A stretch of 64,000 bases of DNA. Origin: Limosilactobacillus pontis (GTDB lineage: Bacteria > Bacillota > Bacilli > Lactobacillales > Lactobacillaceae). The DNA lies in NCBI RefSeq assembly GCF_002940945.1, contig NZ_PNFV01000008.1, positions 10,982 to 74,981 of the forward strand, in the 5' to 3' direction. Both the position numbers and the translations under genes were made by a program. The notes below the pieces were generated by a model. The model had not been told where the DNA came from. It searched no databases and worked only from the letters and a program-made list of their open reading frames with translations. Shown here piece after piece: positions 63,863 to 64,000 of this stretch. How positions within the stretch are numbered: position 1 is the first letter of the stretch; each line of letters opens with the position of its first letter.

Positions 63863-64000
63863 GCTGGTTTTGGCCAGCACGGTAGACCTTTGAAAACTGA
63901 ACAAAGTTTTTGACGAACTAAATGTGTAGGGTCTTCAATCACTTCGGTGATTTGAAGCAAAACATTTGCGAAGTCAATTCGCTTAATTAATTTGATTTAG
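63863..64000 (+). other. Leader of an rRNA operon (16S gene beyond the right edge)
   Basis: There is no open frame. CCTTTGAAAACTGAACAAAG at 63890-63909 is the motif seen ahead of 16S genes in lactobacilli, and the end AATTTGATTTAG runs towards where the 16S sequence (AGAGTTTGATC...) should begin. Hairpin-forming repeats such as CAATCACTTCGGTGATT (63936-63952) fit antitermination and RNase III processing signals. The 16S gene itself is not in the window. Confidence 0.7.

Noticed and set aside
1-64000. CRISPR arrays, tRNA genes, prophage or plasmid functions
   Set aside because: I saw no regularly spaced repeats, no tRNA cloverleaf sequence and no integrase, capsid or replication genes.

Overview
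The window is about 64 kb of a Lactobacillaceae chromosome. Gene order and protein sequences point to a heterofermentative lactobacillus, and Limosilactobacillus is my best but unproven guess. The supports are the Gram-positive order ymfF-ymfH-rodZ-pgsA-cinA-recA-rny, mutS-mutL-ruvA-ruvB-(tgt position)-yajC, alaS-ireB-ruvX-DUF1292-cvpA-mutS2-trxA and comG-ytxK-ackA, T-box control of tRNA synthetases, and a short 6-phosphogluconate dehydrogenase. Codons are moderately GC-rich. Start codons are often TTG or GTG behind strong Shine-Dalgarno sites. Almost everything is core genome. There is no prophage, CRISPR array or intact insertion sequence.

Layout. 1-2351: a partial membrane protein (minus), yaaA (plus), rpsD with a long leader (minus). 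2442-11188: ezrA, cysteine desulfurase plus thiI (tRNA thiolation), T-box-valS, folC. 11244-14508: radC-mreBCD (cell shape). 14515-17223: an amino-acid ABC importer behind a T-box leader that carries two terminator/antiterminator modules; its specifier reads best as His. 17257-25932: two M16 peptidases, rodZ, pgsA, cinA, recA, rny. 25950-26215: a collapsed IS200/IS605-type remnant. 26319-34267: mutS, mutL, ruvAB, a highly divergent TGT-family protein where queA-tgt usually sits, and yajC. 34422-37816: gnd, nrnA, a DEAD-box helicase. 37813-45313: T-box-alaS, ireB-ruvX-DUF1292, cvpA, mutS2, trxA. 45314-54183: yslB, murI-rdgB-ysnB-cbpB, a HAD phosphatase with an MscS channel (minus), two envelope-associated small proteins, ccpA with an overlapping cre-like site, an unknown membrane protein, yebC. 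54232-57803: a complete seven-gene comG operon with tight overlaps. 57826-60187: a YtxK-type methyltransferase with an apparent CTG start, then ackA. 60214-63413: a metallophosphoesterase, yutD, a HAD phosphatase, a TIGR01906 membrane protein, DedA (minus). 63414-64000: three tandem strong promoters and a leader resembling the start of an rRNA operon whose 16S gene lies just beyond the right edge.

How the genes work together. The DNA maintenance genes (recA, mutSL, ruvAB, ruvX, mutS2, radC, cinA) and the comG machine form the repair, recombination and uptake side. mreBCD, rodZ, ezrA, murI and pgsA build and shape the envelope. gnd, ackA and ccpA belong to carbon metabolism and its control. 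The T-boxes tie valS, alaS and the importer to tRNA charging.

The points most worth a second look are the altered TGT-family protein (32659-33729), the single stem I with doubled terminator modules (14550-14932), the IS605-like scar, the palindrome inside the trxA promoter, and the CTG start at 57895. Promoter, operator and T-box calls were made by eye without folding or database searches.
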